Source: Streptomyces mobaraensis
GTDB taxonomy: Bacteria > Actinomycetota > Actinomycetes > Streptomycetales > Streptomycetaceae
Length of the DNA: 64,000 bases
NCBI RefSeq assembly: GCF_020099395.1
Contig: NZ_CP083590.1
Location: 1,054,001-1,118,000 of the forward strand
Direction of reading: 5' to 3'
Below, in pieces: positions 10,617 to 18,548 of the stretch (position 1 is its first letter; each line of letters begins with the position of its first letter). The position numbers were made by a program, and so were the translations under genes. Below the pieces are notes generated by a model. It was given only the letters and a program-made list of their open reading frames with translations. It was not told the DNA's origin and ran no database searches.

Positions 10617-11617
10617 AGGAGGAAGCCTCCGGGGAAGGGGTCGTCCGGGTCGAGGAAGTACTGGGCGGTGCCGGTGATCCAGGCGCGTCCGGTGATGGCG
10701 GGGACCACGGCCGGCACCCCGCCGACCTCGGTCTCCCCGACCAGCCGGCCGGTGAACCGGGTGCCGATGAAGGACTCGTTGACGAAGTCGCGGCCGAGCG
10801 GGAGGGCGCCGCGGGCGTGCAGCTGGGCCATGCGGGCGGAGGTGCCGGTGCCGCAGGGCGACCGGTCGAACCAGCCGGGGTGGATGGCCATCGCGTGCCG
10901 CGAGTGGTGCGCGTCGGAGCCGGGCGCGGCCAGGTAGACGTGCTTGAGCCCGCCGATCTCCGGGTGTTCGGGGTGGACGGGCCGGTCCGGCGAGGCGTTC
11001 ACCGCGTCCATGACGGCGAGCCCGGCGGCCAGCAGCTCGTCCTTGCGGGCCCGGTCGAACGGCAGCCCGAGAGCGTCGAGTTCGACGAACGCGTAGAAGT
11101 TGCCGCCGAAGGCCAGGTCGTACGTCACCGTGCCGTACCCGGGGACGTCCGCCTTCCGGTCCAGGGCGACGCAGAACGACGGCACGTTGGTGAGCGTGAC
11201 CGCCTTCGCCGCGCCGTCCTCCACCCGTACGTCGACGGTGACGAGGCCGGCCGGGGTGTCGAGGCGGACGGTGGTGACGGGTTCGGCGACCGGGACCATG
11301 CCCGTCTCGACGAGGACGGTGGCGACGCCGATGGTGCCGTGGCCGCACATCGGCAGCACCCCGGAGACCTCGATGTAGAGGACGCCGTAGTCGGCGTCGG
11401 GGCGGGTCGGGGGCTGGAGGATCGCGCCGCTCATCGAGGCGTGGCCGCGCGGCTCGTACATCAGGAGGGTGCGGAGGTGGTCCAGGTGCTCCATGAAGTG
11501 CCTCCGCCGCTCGGCCATGGTGGCGCCGGGGATCGCCCCGACGCCGCCGGTGACGACGCGGGTGGGCATGCCCTCGGTGTGCGAGTCGACGGCGTGGAAG
11601 ACGTGGCGGGTGCGCAC
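10613..11617 (-). CDS. 4-hydroxyproline 2-epimerase (proline racemase family)
   Basis: The 334-residue protein has both catalytic cysteines of true racemases/epimerases: Cys91 in MCGHGTIG and Cys255 in SPCGTGTSAR. This separates it from trans-3-hydroxyproline dehydratases, where the second or first position is Thr. It should convert trans-4-hydroxy-L-proline to cis-4-hydroxy-D-proline, the first step of the bacterial route. GTG at 11617 (VRTRHVFHAVDSHTEG) follows AAAGGA; longer upstream extensions overlap the deaminase gene and are not used. It lies 25 bases after the deaminase gene and overlaps the dehydrogenase gene by four bases. Confidence 0.94.
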   Translation of the reverse strand: MRTRHVFHAVDSHTEGMPTRVVTGGVGAIPGATMAERRRHFMEHLDHLRTLLMYEPRGHASMSGAILQPPTRPDADYGVLYIEVSGVLPMCGHGTIGVATVLVETGMVPVAEPVTTVRLDTPAGLVTVDVRVEDGAAKAVTLTNVPSFCVALDRKADVPGYGTVTYDLAFGGNFYAFVELDALGLPFDRARKDELLAAGLAVMDAVNASPDRPVHPEHPEIGGLKHVYLAAPGSDAHHSRHAMAIHPGWFDRSPCGTGTSARMAQLHARGALPLGRDFVNESFIGTRFTGRLVGETEVGGVPAVVPAITGRAWITGTAQYFLDPDDPFPGGFLL

Positions 11618-11642
11618 GGACGTCCTTTCGCGCGGGTGGGGG

Positions 11643-12563
11643 TCAGTGGTGGCCGTCGGCGACGGCCTTCTCGGTGGCGGCGCGCACCAGGGCGTCGGCC
11701 TCCGGGGCGAGCGGCAGCCGCGGCGGCCGGCTGCGACCGCCGTGGAACCCGACGACGTCCATGGACACCTTGATGGCCTGCACGAACTCCGTCCGGGAGT
11801 CCCAGCGCAGCAGCGGGTGGAGGGAGCGGTAGAGCGGCAGGGCGGTGCCGAGGTCGCCGTCGGCGGCGGCCCGGTACAGGGCGGCGCAGGAGGCGGGGAA
11901 CGCGTTGGGGTACCCGGCGACCCAGCCGACGGCCCCGGCGGTGGCCAGCTCCAGCAGGACGTCGTCGGCACCGACCAGCAGGTCGAGCCCGGGCGCGAGT
12001 TCGGCGATCTCGTAGGCCCGCCGGACGTCGCCGGAGAACTCCTTGACGGCGACGATCGACCCGTCGCGGTGCAGGGCGGCGAGCAGCTCGGGGGTCAGGT
12101 CGACCTTGGTGTCGACGGGGTTGTTGTACGCGACGACCGGCAGCCCGGCCCGGGCGACCTCCGCGTAGTGGGCGCGGACGGCGCGCTCGTCGGCGCGGTA
12201 GCCGTTCGGCGGCAGCAGCAGCACGGACCCGCAGCCGGCCTCGGCGGCCTGCTCCGCCCACCGCCGCGCCTCGCCCGCGCCGTACGCCGACACCCCGGGC
12301 ATCACCCGGGCCCCGTCCCCCGCCGCCTCGACGGCGGTCCGCACGACGCGCGCCCGCTCGTCGTCGGTGAGCGTCTGGTACTCGCCGAGCGAGCCGTTGG
12401 GGACGACGCCGTCGCAGCCGCCGTCGAGCAGACGGCGGACGTGGGCGGCGTACGTGTCGTGATCGATCGTCAGGCCGCCCGTCAGGTCGTCGCGGAACGG
12501 GAGCGCGGTGGCGACCATGATGCCGCGCCAGGGGTGGGTGGTGTTCCAGGAGGTGGCGGTCAT
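11643..12563 (-). CDS. 1-pyrroline-4-hydroxy-2-carboxylate deaminase (DapA family)
   Basis: The 306-residue protein is a TIM-barrel aldolase of the dihydrodipicolinate synthase family, with the Schiff-base Lys174 in VAVKEFSGD and the catalytic Tyr146 in VVAYNNPV. In hydroxyproline clusters this family deaminates pyrroline-4-hydroxy-2-carboxylate to 2,5-dioxopentanoate, and the flanking epimerase, dehydrogenase subunits and aldehyde dehydrogenase support that reading. ATG at 12563 has AGAAGGG upstream. A GntR-type operator lies 18 bases upstream of the ATG, implying that a promoter starts here. Confidence 0.92.
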   Translation of the reverse strand: MTATSWNTTHPWRGIMVATALPFRDDLTGGLTIDHDTYAAHVRRLLDGGCDGVVPNGSLGEYQTLTDDERARVVRTAVEAAGDGARVMPGVSAYGAGEARRWAEQAAEAGCGSVLLLPPNGYRADERAVRAHYAEVARAGLPVVAYNNPVDTKVDLTPELLAALHRDGSIVAVKEFSGDVRRAYEIAELAPGLDLLVGADDVLLELATAGAVGWVAGYPNAFPASCAALYRAAADGDLGTALPLYRSLHPLLRWDSRTEFVQAIKVSMDVVGFHGGRSRPPRLPLAPEADALVRAATEKAVADGHH

Positions 12564-12580
12564 GCCGATGCCCTTCTGTG

Positions 12581-12593
12581 GTGTGTGACATTT
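12581..12593. promoter_or_regulatory. GntR operator, site 2
   Basis: GTGTGT-G-ACATTT matches the half-site TGTsACATT of the perfect operator at 9194. It stands 18 bases upstream of the deaminase gene, between it and the dehydrogenase alpha gene, consistent with an internal promoter for the deaminase-epimerase-dehydrogenase-regulator part of the operon. Confidence 0.5.
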
Positions 12594-12664
12594 TACTGGG
12601 GGGTTGGGGGCGCCCACAAGAGGGCGGTGCCCCGGCGCCGGTTGGCGGACCAGCCCTCGGCGGA

Positions 12665-14509
12665 TCAGCCCTCGGCGGGTGGGCGCGGGGCGGGTGGGCG
12701 CGGGGCGGGGATGTCCCGTTCGGCGGGCGCGGACGGCTCCCGTTCTTCGCGCGCTTCCGGAGTGCCAGGGACCCGCCGCTCGAACTCCCCTGGCACGCAG
12801 GGGTCCCCGCCGCCGGACCCGGCAGGCCCACCGGTCGCATCAGGGGTCTCCGGGACCTCCCGGCCCCCGGCGGGCCCGCACGGCACGGAGGACTCCGTAC
12901 CGCCGGACGCGCCCGCCCGGGTGGGCTCCCGCCCGTCACGGCCGCCGGCACCGTGCGGCAGGCCCTGCCCGCCGGGCGCGGCGGGGGCGCGGCGCTCCGG
13001 TTCGTCGAGCGCCGCCGGCGCGCCCAGCCGTACGCGCTCCGGTTCGTCGAGCGCCGCCAGCGCCCCCAGCGGTACGGGGACGGAGAACGGCCGGCGGGCG
13101 GGGGCCGGCGGCGGTGCGGTCCCCTCCGCCGTACCGCCGCCGGCAGCGGTGGCGAGGCAGGTCACGGCGGTGCCGCAGACGCGGCCCTGGCACCAGCCCA
13201 TGCCCGCGCGGGTGAGCAGTTTGACGGTCCGCGCGTCGTGGGCGCCGAGGTCGGTGACCGCCTCGCGGACGTGGCCCGCGGTCACCTCCTCGCAGCGGCA
13301 CACGTCCGTGTCGTCGGTGAGCCATCCCGTCCAGCCCTCCCCCGGCGCGTGGGCGGCGGCCATCGCGTCGGCGAAGGACCGCAGCCGGTCACGGCGGCGG
13401 CGCAGGCCGCGCAGGCGCCCGCCCGCGACGGGACCGGCCCGGCCGGAGAGCCGGAGGGCCGCCGCGGTGCCCGCCAGTTCGCCTTCCAGCCAGGCGAGTT
13501 GCCAGCCGCCGACGCCCACGGTCTCCCCCGCGGCCCAGAGCCCGGGGACGGTGGTCTCCTGGAGGCCGTCCACGACGAGGGCGTGGGTGCCGTCCGGGGT
13601 GGTCCGGGTGGCGCAGCCGAGGCCGGTGGCCAGTTCGACGCGCGGCTCCAGGCCGTGGCCGACGGCGAGCGCGTCGCAGGCGATCCGGCGGCCGGTGCCG
13701 GGGACGGGCCGCCAGTCGCGGTCGAGGCGGGTGACGGTGACGGCCTCCACCCGGTCGGCGCCGTGCACTTGGGTGACCGCGCTCCGGGTGCGGACCGGCA
13801 CCCGGTGGCGGAGCAGCGCCGAGCCGTGGAGCGCCGCTTCGAGCGCCTTGTGCGGGTTGACGGCGAGGGCGCGCGGGTGGCGGGCGTAACCGAGGTAGCC
13901 GGACGCCTCGACGACGGCCGGGACCCGCGCCCCGGCGGCGGCCAGCGAGGAGGCGACGGCGAGCAGCAGCGGCCCGCTGCCCGCGACGACGACCCGCCTC
14001 CCGGGCAGGACGAGCCCGGACTTCAGCATCGCCTGCGCGCCGCCCGCGCCCACGACTCCGGGCAGGGTCCAGCCGGGGAACGGGAGTTGGCGCTCCTGGG
14101 AGCCGGTGGCCAGCAGCACAGCGCGGGCCCGGACGCGGACCGGCTCGCCGCCGTCGCCGTCCGGCCCGGTGAGCGCATGGACGCTCCACGCGGCCTCGTC
14201 GTCCCTCGTCACGGCCCAGACGTGGTGCGCGGCGAGGTGGTCGACGCGGCTCGCCGCCAGCCGGGCGCACAGGGCGGCGAAGGCGGACCGCCCCTGGAGT
14301 GCCCCCTGCCGCTGTCTCCGTGCCGCCAACTCCGGTGCGGCGTACCGGAAGTACTGCCCGCCGGGCCGGTCGGCGGCGTCGAGGAGCGCGACGGACAGCC
14401 CCAGCCGGGACGCGGCGACGGCACCGGCCGTCCCGGCGGGTCCCGCGCCGATCACCGCGAGGTCGTAGCCACCGCGCGGAGCCCGGGGCTCAGACGGCGA
14501 GTCCGGCAC
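12665..14509 (-). CDS. D-hydroxyproline dehydrogenase, FAD/NAD subunit with BFD-type iron-sulfur domain
   Basis: This 614-residue flavoprotein begins with a dinucleotide fold (AVIGAGPAGTAGAVAA), has a second one (VVVAGSGPLLLAVASSLA), and carries a C-terminal [2Fe-2S] cysteine set (CRC followed by CQGRVC) as in the HcnB/SoxA-like subunits of heteromeric proline and hydroxyproline dehydrogenases. It would pair with the small iron-sulfur protein (its gene overlaps by 20 bases) and the other FAD subunit to oxidise D-hydroxyproline. The family normally ends soon after the cysteine domain. Here about 125 further residues follow, rich in Pro, Gly, Glu and Ala, and they contain a duplication of AALDEPER. 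Start GTG at 14509. Confidence 0.9.
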   Translation of the reverse strand: MPDSPSEPRAPRGGYDLAVIGAGPAGTAGAVAASRLGLSVALLDAADRPGGQYFRYAAPELAARRQRQGALQGRSAFAALCARLAASRVDHLAAHHVWAVTRDDEAAWSVHALTGPDGDGGEPVRVRARAVLLATGSQERQLPFPGWTLPGVVGAGGAQAMLKSGLVLPGRRVVVAGSGPLLLAVASSLAAAGARVPAVVEASGYLGYARHPRALAVNPHKALEAALHGSALLRHRVPVRTRSAVTQVHGADRVEAVTVTRLDRDWRPVPGTGRRIACDALAVGHGLEPRVELATGLGCATRTTPDGTHALVVDGLQETTVPGLWAAGETVGVGGWQLAWLEGELAGTAAALRLSGRAGPVAGGRLRGLRRRRDRLRSFADAMAAAHAPGEGWTGWLTDDTDVCRCEEVTAGHVREAVTDLGAHDARTVKLLTRAGMGWCQGRVCGTAVTCLATAAGGGTAEGTAPPPAPARRPFSVPVPLGALAALDEPERVRLGAPAALDEPERRAPAAPGGQGLPHGAGGRDGREPTRAGASGGTESSVPCGPAGGREVPETPDATGGPAGSGGGDPCVPGEFERRVPGTPEAREEREPSAPAERDIPAPRPPAPRPPAEG

Positions 14510-14801
14510 GGCCGTGTCCTTCCTGCGTGGTGACGGCGTCCCCGGGCCGGGCGGGCACCAGGCAGGCCCGCCGGTTGGGCTCCCCGTTGACGGTGGCGAG
14601 GCAGTCGTAGCACTGCCCGATGCCGCAGAACGCGCCGCGCGGCCGGCCGCCCTCACGCGTCGTCCGCCAGGCGAGCACGCCGGCGCCCCACAGCGCGGCG
14701 GCGATCGTCTGCCCGGGCAGGGCGCGGACGGGACGCCCGTCGAAGCTGATCTCGAACGCGGCGGTGCCGGACGGAAGGCCGGGGGCGCGGCGGCGCGGCA
14801 T
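14490..14801 (-). CDS. D-hydroxyproline dehydrogenase, small [2Fe-2S] subunit
   Basis: The 103-residue protein has the ferredoxin-like cysteine pattern FCGIGQCYDC followed by a fourth Cys in NRRACLV, and a beta-grasp start with FEISFDGRPV. Such HcnA/SoxD-like proteins carry electrons within three-subunit amino acid dehydrogenases. The ATG at 14801 is preceded by AAAGGAG. The gene overlaps the FAD/NAD subunit gene and is separated from the other FAD subunit gene by about 590 bases of repetitive, apparently non-coding DNA. Confidence 0.92.
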   Translation of the reverse strand: MPRRRAPGLPSGTAAFEISFDGRPVRALPGQTIAAALWGAGVLAWRTTREGGRPRGAFCGIGQCYDCLATVNGEPNRRACLVPARPGDAVTTQEGHGRAGLAV

Positions 14802-15388
14802 GGCGGGGCTCCTTTCGGTGGGACGGCCGACGGTGGGACGGCTGGCGGTGAGGTGGTTTGCGGTGCGGTGGTTTACGGTGCGGTGACTTGGGGCGCGGCG
14901 GCTTGGGTGCGGTGACGCGGGCGCCTTCTCGGCTCGTCCACCCGACGGCGATTCGGGCGACGACGCTCTCGCCGCCGCGAACCGCTCGGGCGCACCCGGC
15001 CAGGCACTGAGGCGATACGGGCGGCCCGGCGCCAAGGCGGGACGCCCGGCCCGACGCCGAGACGGCGCGAGCAACCCGGCGCTGACGCGGTGCCGGCGGG
15101 CCGGGCCCGTCGACGCGCCGGGGCCGACCGCGAAGCCGCCGCGTTCGCGCACGGCCGCGCACCCGGCGACGCCGCGATCCGGCAGGGCAGGTACCTGCGG
15201 CGGGGGGAGGCTGGGTCGACGCGCCCAACGCACGGAGCGGCCACGGAACCACCACCCGGCGCCCCCGCGCCGGCACGCACCGCACCCCGCGAAGCCGCCG
15301 ACCGCGAACGCGCCCACCGGCGGAGCGAGCGGCGCGGCACAGCCGACCAACCGAGGCACACGTACCGCAACCGCCCCCTCCATCGCCC
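14802..15388. other. Long gap inside the hydroxyproline operon
   Basis: In related gene sets the dehydrogenase subunit genes are usually adjacent, but here 587 bases separate them. The part next to the iron-sulfur gene is a 15-bp tandem array. The rest is very G+C-rich, with long frames but no recognisable protein on either strand. It is likely non-coding. Confidence 0.5.
14816..14905. repeat. 15-bp degenerate tandem repeat, six units
   Basis: Six consecutive 15-base units, most beginning CGGTGnGG (for example CGGTGCGGTGGTTTA), run directly upstream of the iron-sulfur subunit ribosome binding site. Units are imperfect. They may represent slippage expansion of the leader of this gene. Confidence 0.75.
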
Positions 15389-16564
15389 TCACGCCACCAC
15401 CCCCGCGAACCGGCCCGGCGCGAACGGCCCCGGGTCGACCGGGGGCCGCTCACCCACCATCAGGGCGGCGGTCAACGCGCCCGTGGCCGGGGCGAGTCCG
15501 ATGCCCGCGCCCTCGTGGCCGCAGGCGTGCAGCAGGCCGGGCACGTGCGGGTCCGGGCCGATGGCGGGGAGGTGGTCGGGGAGGTACGGGCGGAAGCCGG
15601 CGTACGTGCGCGTCGCGCGCACCGTGCGGAGGACCGGGAACAGGGTGGTGGCCCCGGCCGCGAGGCGGCGCAGCGCCTCCGTGGACAGGGTGCGGTCGAA
15701 GCCGACCCGCTCCCGGCTGGCGCCGATGAGCACCGGGCCCGCCGGGGTGCCTTCGACCACCGCCGAGGTCTGGAGCGCGGCCGAGCCGCTGGCGACGTCG
15801 GTGACGTAGTCCGCCGCGTACACCTTGTGCCGGACGACGCGCGGCAGCGGTTCGGTGACGAGGACGAAGCCGCGGCGCGGCAGGACGGGCAGGTGCGCCC
15901 CGGCCAGCCGGGCCACCTCCCCGCCCCAGGTGCCGGCGGCGTTGACCACGTACGGCGCGTGGACCGTACCGGCGGGCGTCCGGACGCCGCGCACTTCGCC
16001 GCCCGGGCCGGTGAGGACGGCGGTGACCGGTTCGCCGGTCCGCACCCGGGCGCCCGAGGCGCGCAGCAGGTGGGCGGCGGCGAGGGCGGGCTGGACCTGC
16101 GCGTCCTGCGGGTAGTGGACGCCGCCGGCGAGGCCCGGGGCGAGGTGGGGTTCGAGTCCGCGCAGTGCGTCCGCCGGTACGTCGACGGCGGTCACGCCCG
16201 CCGCGGCCTGCCGGGCGGCGAACGCCCGCAGCGCGGCGGCCCCGGCGGGCCGGGAGGCGACGACCAGACCGCCCTTGACCTCGTACTCGACGCCCGTGGG
16301 GAGCTCGTCGGCGAGCTCCCGCCACAACGACGTGGACAGCAGGGCCAGTTCGAGCTCGGGGCCCGGTTCCTTGTCGGAGACGAGGAGGTTGCCCTCGCCG
16401 GCGCCGGTCGTGCCGCCCGCGACGGGTCCGCTGTCGATCACGGTGACGGACAGGCCGGCGCGGGCGGCGTAGAAGGCGCAGGCGGCACCGACCGCGCCCG
16501 CGCCGACCACGACGACGTCCGAGGAGTCTCGGGACCCGGGACGGGAACGGGGACGGGGAGGCAT
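15389..16564 (-). CDS. D-hydroxyproline dehydrogenase, DadA/SoxB-type FAD subunit
   Basis: The 391-residue protein is a D-amino-acid-oxidase-fold flavoprotein: the N-terminal VVVVGAGAVGAACAFYAARAG binds FAD, GEGNLLVSD follows, and the C-terminal FRPYLPDHLPAIGP / CGHEGAGIGLAPATG closes the FAD site. It is the catalytic subunit expected to oxidise cis-4-hydroxy-D-proline together with the two proteins encoded downstream. I chose ATG at 16564. No Shine-Dalgarno sequence precedes it, while a -10-like TATTAC lies only six bases away, so the message may be leaderless. A GntR-type operator falls inside the candidate promoter. Confidence 0.92.
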   Translation of the reverse strand: MPPRPRSRPGSRDSSDVVVVGAGAVGAACAFYAARAGLSVTVIDSGPVAGGTTGAGEGNLLVSDKEPGPELELALLSTSLWRELADELPTGVEYEVKGGLVVASRPAGAAALRAFAARQAAAGVTAVDVPADALRGLEPHLAPGLAGGVHYPQDAQVQPALAAAHLLRASGARVRTGEPVTAVLTGPGGEVRGVRTPAGTVHAPYVVNAAGTWGGEVARLAGAHLPVLPRRGFVLVTEPLPRVVRHKVYAADYVTDVASGSAALQTSAVVEGTPAGPVLIGASRERVGFDRTLSTEALRRLAAGATTLFPVLRTVRATRTYAGFRPYLPDHLPAIGPDPHVPGLLHACGHEGAGIGLAPATGALTAALMVGERPPVDPGPFAPGRFAGVVA

Positions 16565-16569
16565 ACGCA

Positions 16570-16600
16570 GTAATATTTCACATTGCACACCGCCTGCCAA
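16570..16600 (-). promoter_or_regulatory. Promoter with GntR operator, site 3
   Basis: Reading leftward, TTGGCA (16600-16595) and TATTAC (16575-16570) are separated by 19 bases, with ATATTA as a closer-spaced alternative -10. The 13-base element ATATTT-C-ACATTG at 16573-16585 overlaps the spacer and -10, a position suited to repression. It controls the first gene of the hydroxyproline dehydrogenase operon. Confidence 0.55.
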
Positions 16601-16686
16601 GGGTCGTTCAAGAACGGCCGCGACGAGGCATGCCGCGCGCTCCGGAGCGGCATAATCTGCGCGGACCGAACCGAAGGGGGACAGTA

Positions 16687-17553
16687 GTGACGGACACCCC
16701 GACCCCGACCCCGCCCCTCCAGCCCGCCCCGGGCGTACGGCCGCGCCGCCGCCGGATCGGCTACGAGCTGCTGGAGTGCGCGCTGCACGGCCACCGCCTC
16801 GTCGGCACGGACGCGGCGCGCGTCCGCCCGGAGGACGCGCTCCTGGTGCGCGAGACGCCCGACGGCCACCGCTGGCACCGCTGCCTGCGCTGCGACGCGT
16901 GGCTCCCGCTCCCGCCGCCGGACCGCCCCGGACGCGAGACCCCCGTGCACCGCGAAGCCATCGAACTTCCGCTGCGCGGACGCCCGTTGCGTGACCGCTA
17001 CGTTCTCCGGCTGATCGCGGTCGACCGCCTGGTGCACTTCGTGGTCCTCGCCGTCATGGCCGTCGCCGTGTTCGTCTTCGCACACGAGCGCACCCGCCTC
17101 CGCGGCCCCTTCTACCGCGTCGTCGACGACCTCCAGAACGGCGTCGGCGGCCCCAGCGGCGTCCGCGGCCACGGCCTGATCGGCGACCTCGACAAGGCGT
17201 TCGCCGCGCACGACCGCACCCTGTGGGTGATCGGCCTGGTCATCGCCGCGTACGCGGTCCTGGAGGGCGTGGAGGCGATCGGCCTCTGGCGCGCCAAACG
17301 GTGGGCCGAGTACCTGACCTTCATCGCGACGAGCGTGCTCCTCGTCCCCGAGGTCTACGAACTCCACGAGCGCGTCAGCCCGTTGAAGGTCTGCACCCTG
17401 GTCATCAACCTCGCCGTGGTGGCCTACCTCCTGTTCGCCAAGCGCCTCTTCGGCCTCCGCGGCGGCGGCCGCGCGGAGGAGGCCGTCCGGGAACGGGACA
17501 GCGGCTGGGAGGCGCTGGAACGGGTCTATCCGGGCCGGGGCCCTGTGGACTGA
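16687..17553 (+). CDS. DUF2127 family membrane protein
   Basis: The 288-residue protein starts with a basic, proline-rich segment that includes a CxxC pair (RCLRCDAW), then has about four membrane helices (near VHFVVLAVMAVAVFVF, LWVIGLVIAAYAVLEGVEA, FIATSVLLVPEVYEL and VINLAVVAYLLFA). The segment around GLWRAKRWAEYL is typical of DUF2127 proteins, whose function is unknown. GTG at 16687 follows GGGGGA. It is divergent from the hydroxyproline dehydrogenase operon and shows no functional link to it. Confidence 0.85.
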   Translation: MTDTPTPTPPLQPAPGVRPRRRRIGYELLECALHGHRLVGTDAARVRPEDALLVRETPDGHRWHRCLRCDAWLPLPPPDRPGRETPVHREAIELPLRGRPLRDRYVLRLIAVDRLVHFVVLAVMAVAVFVFAHERTRLRGPFYRVVDDLQNGVGGPSGVRGHGLIGDLDKAFAAHDRTLWVIGLVIAAYAVLEGVEAIGLWRAKRWAEYLTFIATSVLLVPEVYELHERVSPLKVCTLVINLAVVAYLLFAKRLFGLRGGGRAEEAVRERDSGWEALERVYPGRGPVD

Positions 17554-17623
17554 ACATGCGGAATGTCTGCCGAGTCCAAGGACCGCCCTTCGGGCGCCGC
17601 AGCCATATGGCGAGGCGGCCCTA

Positions 17624-18193
17624 CTACTGGCGGAAGCCGAAGAGGCACACAAAGGTTCCGGCATTCGGCTGCCCATTTCCGGCCGGATCGGCGTTGCCTC
17701 CCAGGGAGCAGCATCCGAACTCAGTGAACTGAGGACCCAGAACTATCTCCCGATGCCCTGCCGTACTCACATGAACCCACCAGTGGACGGCCGCCCTTGG
17801 AGTGCCATCCCCTCCCCAGCCGTTATAGGTCACCTCGCGAACCTGCCAATTCACCGCGCCGGCACCGTATCCCGCACTCTGGGCTCTACTCGCTGGAGTC
17901 GAATGCGTGACAGGGTTCGTGTGGGGATCACTCCCTGCCGCCCACCACTTCAGGTCCCGGGCTGCACGGACATGGTCGGCCGCAGCGCTCTGTAGAGCCG
18001 GGTTGTAGTCTGCGATCACCGGCACCCCGGCCGTTGCGCGCTCTGCGTTGATTCGGCACATGAGTGCGTAGTTATGGTAGAGGACACCAAATCCGAAATG
18101 CCCGGGCTCCATGGCGGGAGATGTGTCAAAGGCGCCGGTTTCCACGATACTGCGGCAAGGCCCGGTCCAAGGTTCCGGGTACTCTTCAGACAT
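17624..18193 (-). CDS. CAP-domain protein without a signal peptide
   Basis: The 189-residue protein has a CAP/SCP-like pattern: a central helix INAERATAGVPVI, then HVRAARDLKWWAAGSDPHT, and a later YNGWGGDG with two Trp-rich strands (AVHWWVHVST). Most bacterial CAP proteins are secreted, but this one starts MSEEYPEPWTG with no signal sequence. ATG at 18193 is preceded by AGGTGA. Its G+C content and codon use (many A/T-ending codons) are clearly lower than in the neighbours, which suggests recent acquisition. Function unknown. Confidence 0.7.
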   Translation of the reverse strand: MSEEYPEPWTGPCRSIVETGAFDTSPAMEPGHFGFGVLYHNYALMCRINAERATAGVPVIADYNPALQSAAADHVRAARDLKWWAAGSDPHTNPVTHSTPASRAQSAGYGAGAVNWQVREVTYNGWGGDGTPRAAVHWWVHVSTAGHREIVLGPQFTEFGCCSLGGNADPAGNGQPNAGTFVCLFGFRQ

Positions 18194-18548
18194 GGGAATC
18201 ACCTGCCAACGCCTATAGCGAGACGAGCGATGGTGACGGTGTGCGTCGACCCAAGCATGCCGGGCAGGCAGCTTACGGTGGTCGGTCAATCTCGGCCGTG
18301 TTCACATCAAGCATTTACTACGGCGCCACACGTTGCAACCGAAGGAAAAAATCAGCGGGAGCCGGCTCCGCGTTGCGGAAAACCTCGACTCAGCACTGGC
18401 CCATGCTGCCCTCGGCCAGATACCGGCCACGGAAGGCGATGGAGTCAGAAGACAAGCCGAGACCCGCACGACGCGCCGGCTCGACCCCGCCCCTTCCGGC
18501 TCCCGCGCCGCGGGTCCGGCGGGAGGCGGGGGCCGGTCTCTCCCGTGA
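18194..18548. other. Lower-G+C intergenic region upstream of the CAP gene
   Basis: About 355 bases lie between the Xaa-Pro peptidase stop and the CAP gene start. The half nearest the CAP gene is unusually A/T-rich for this window and probably holds its promoter. No supported gene is seen. Confidence 0.4.

Noticed and set aside
7377..10937. 1186-codon frame on the + strand
   Set aside because: It runs antisense across the transporter, GntR and aldehyde dehydrogenase genes and has the composition of a shadow frame.
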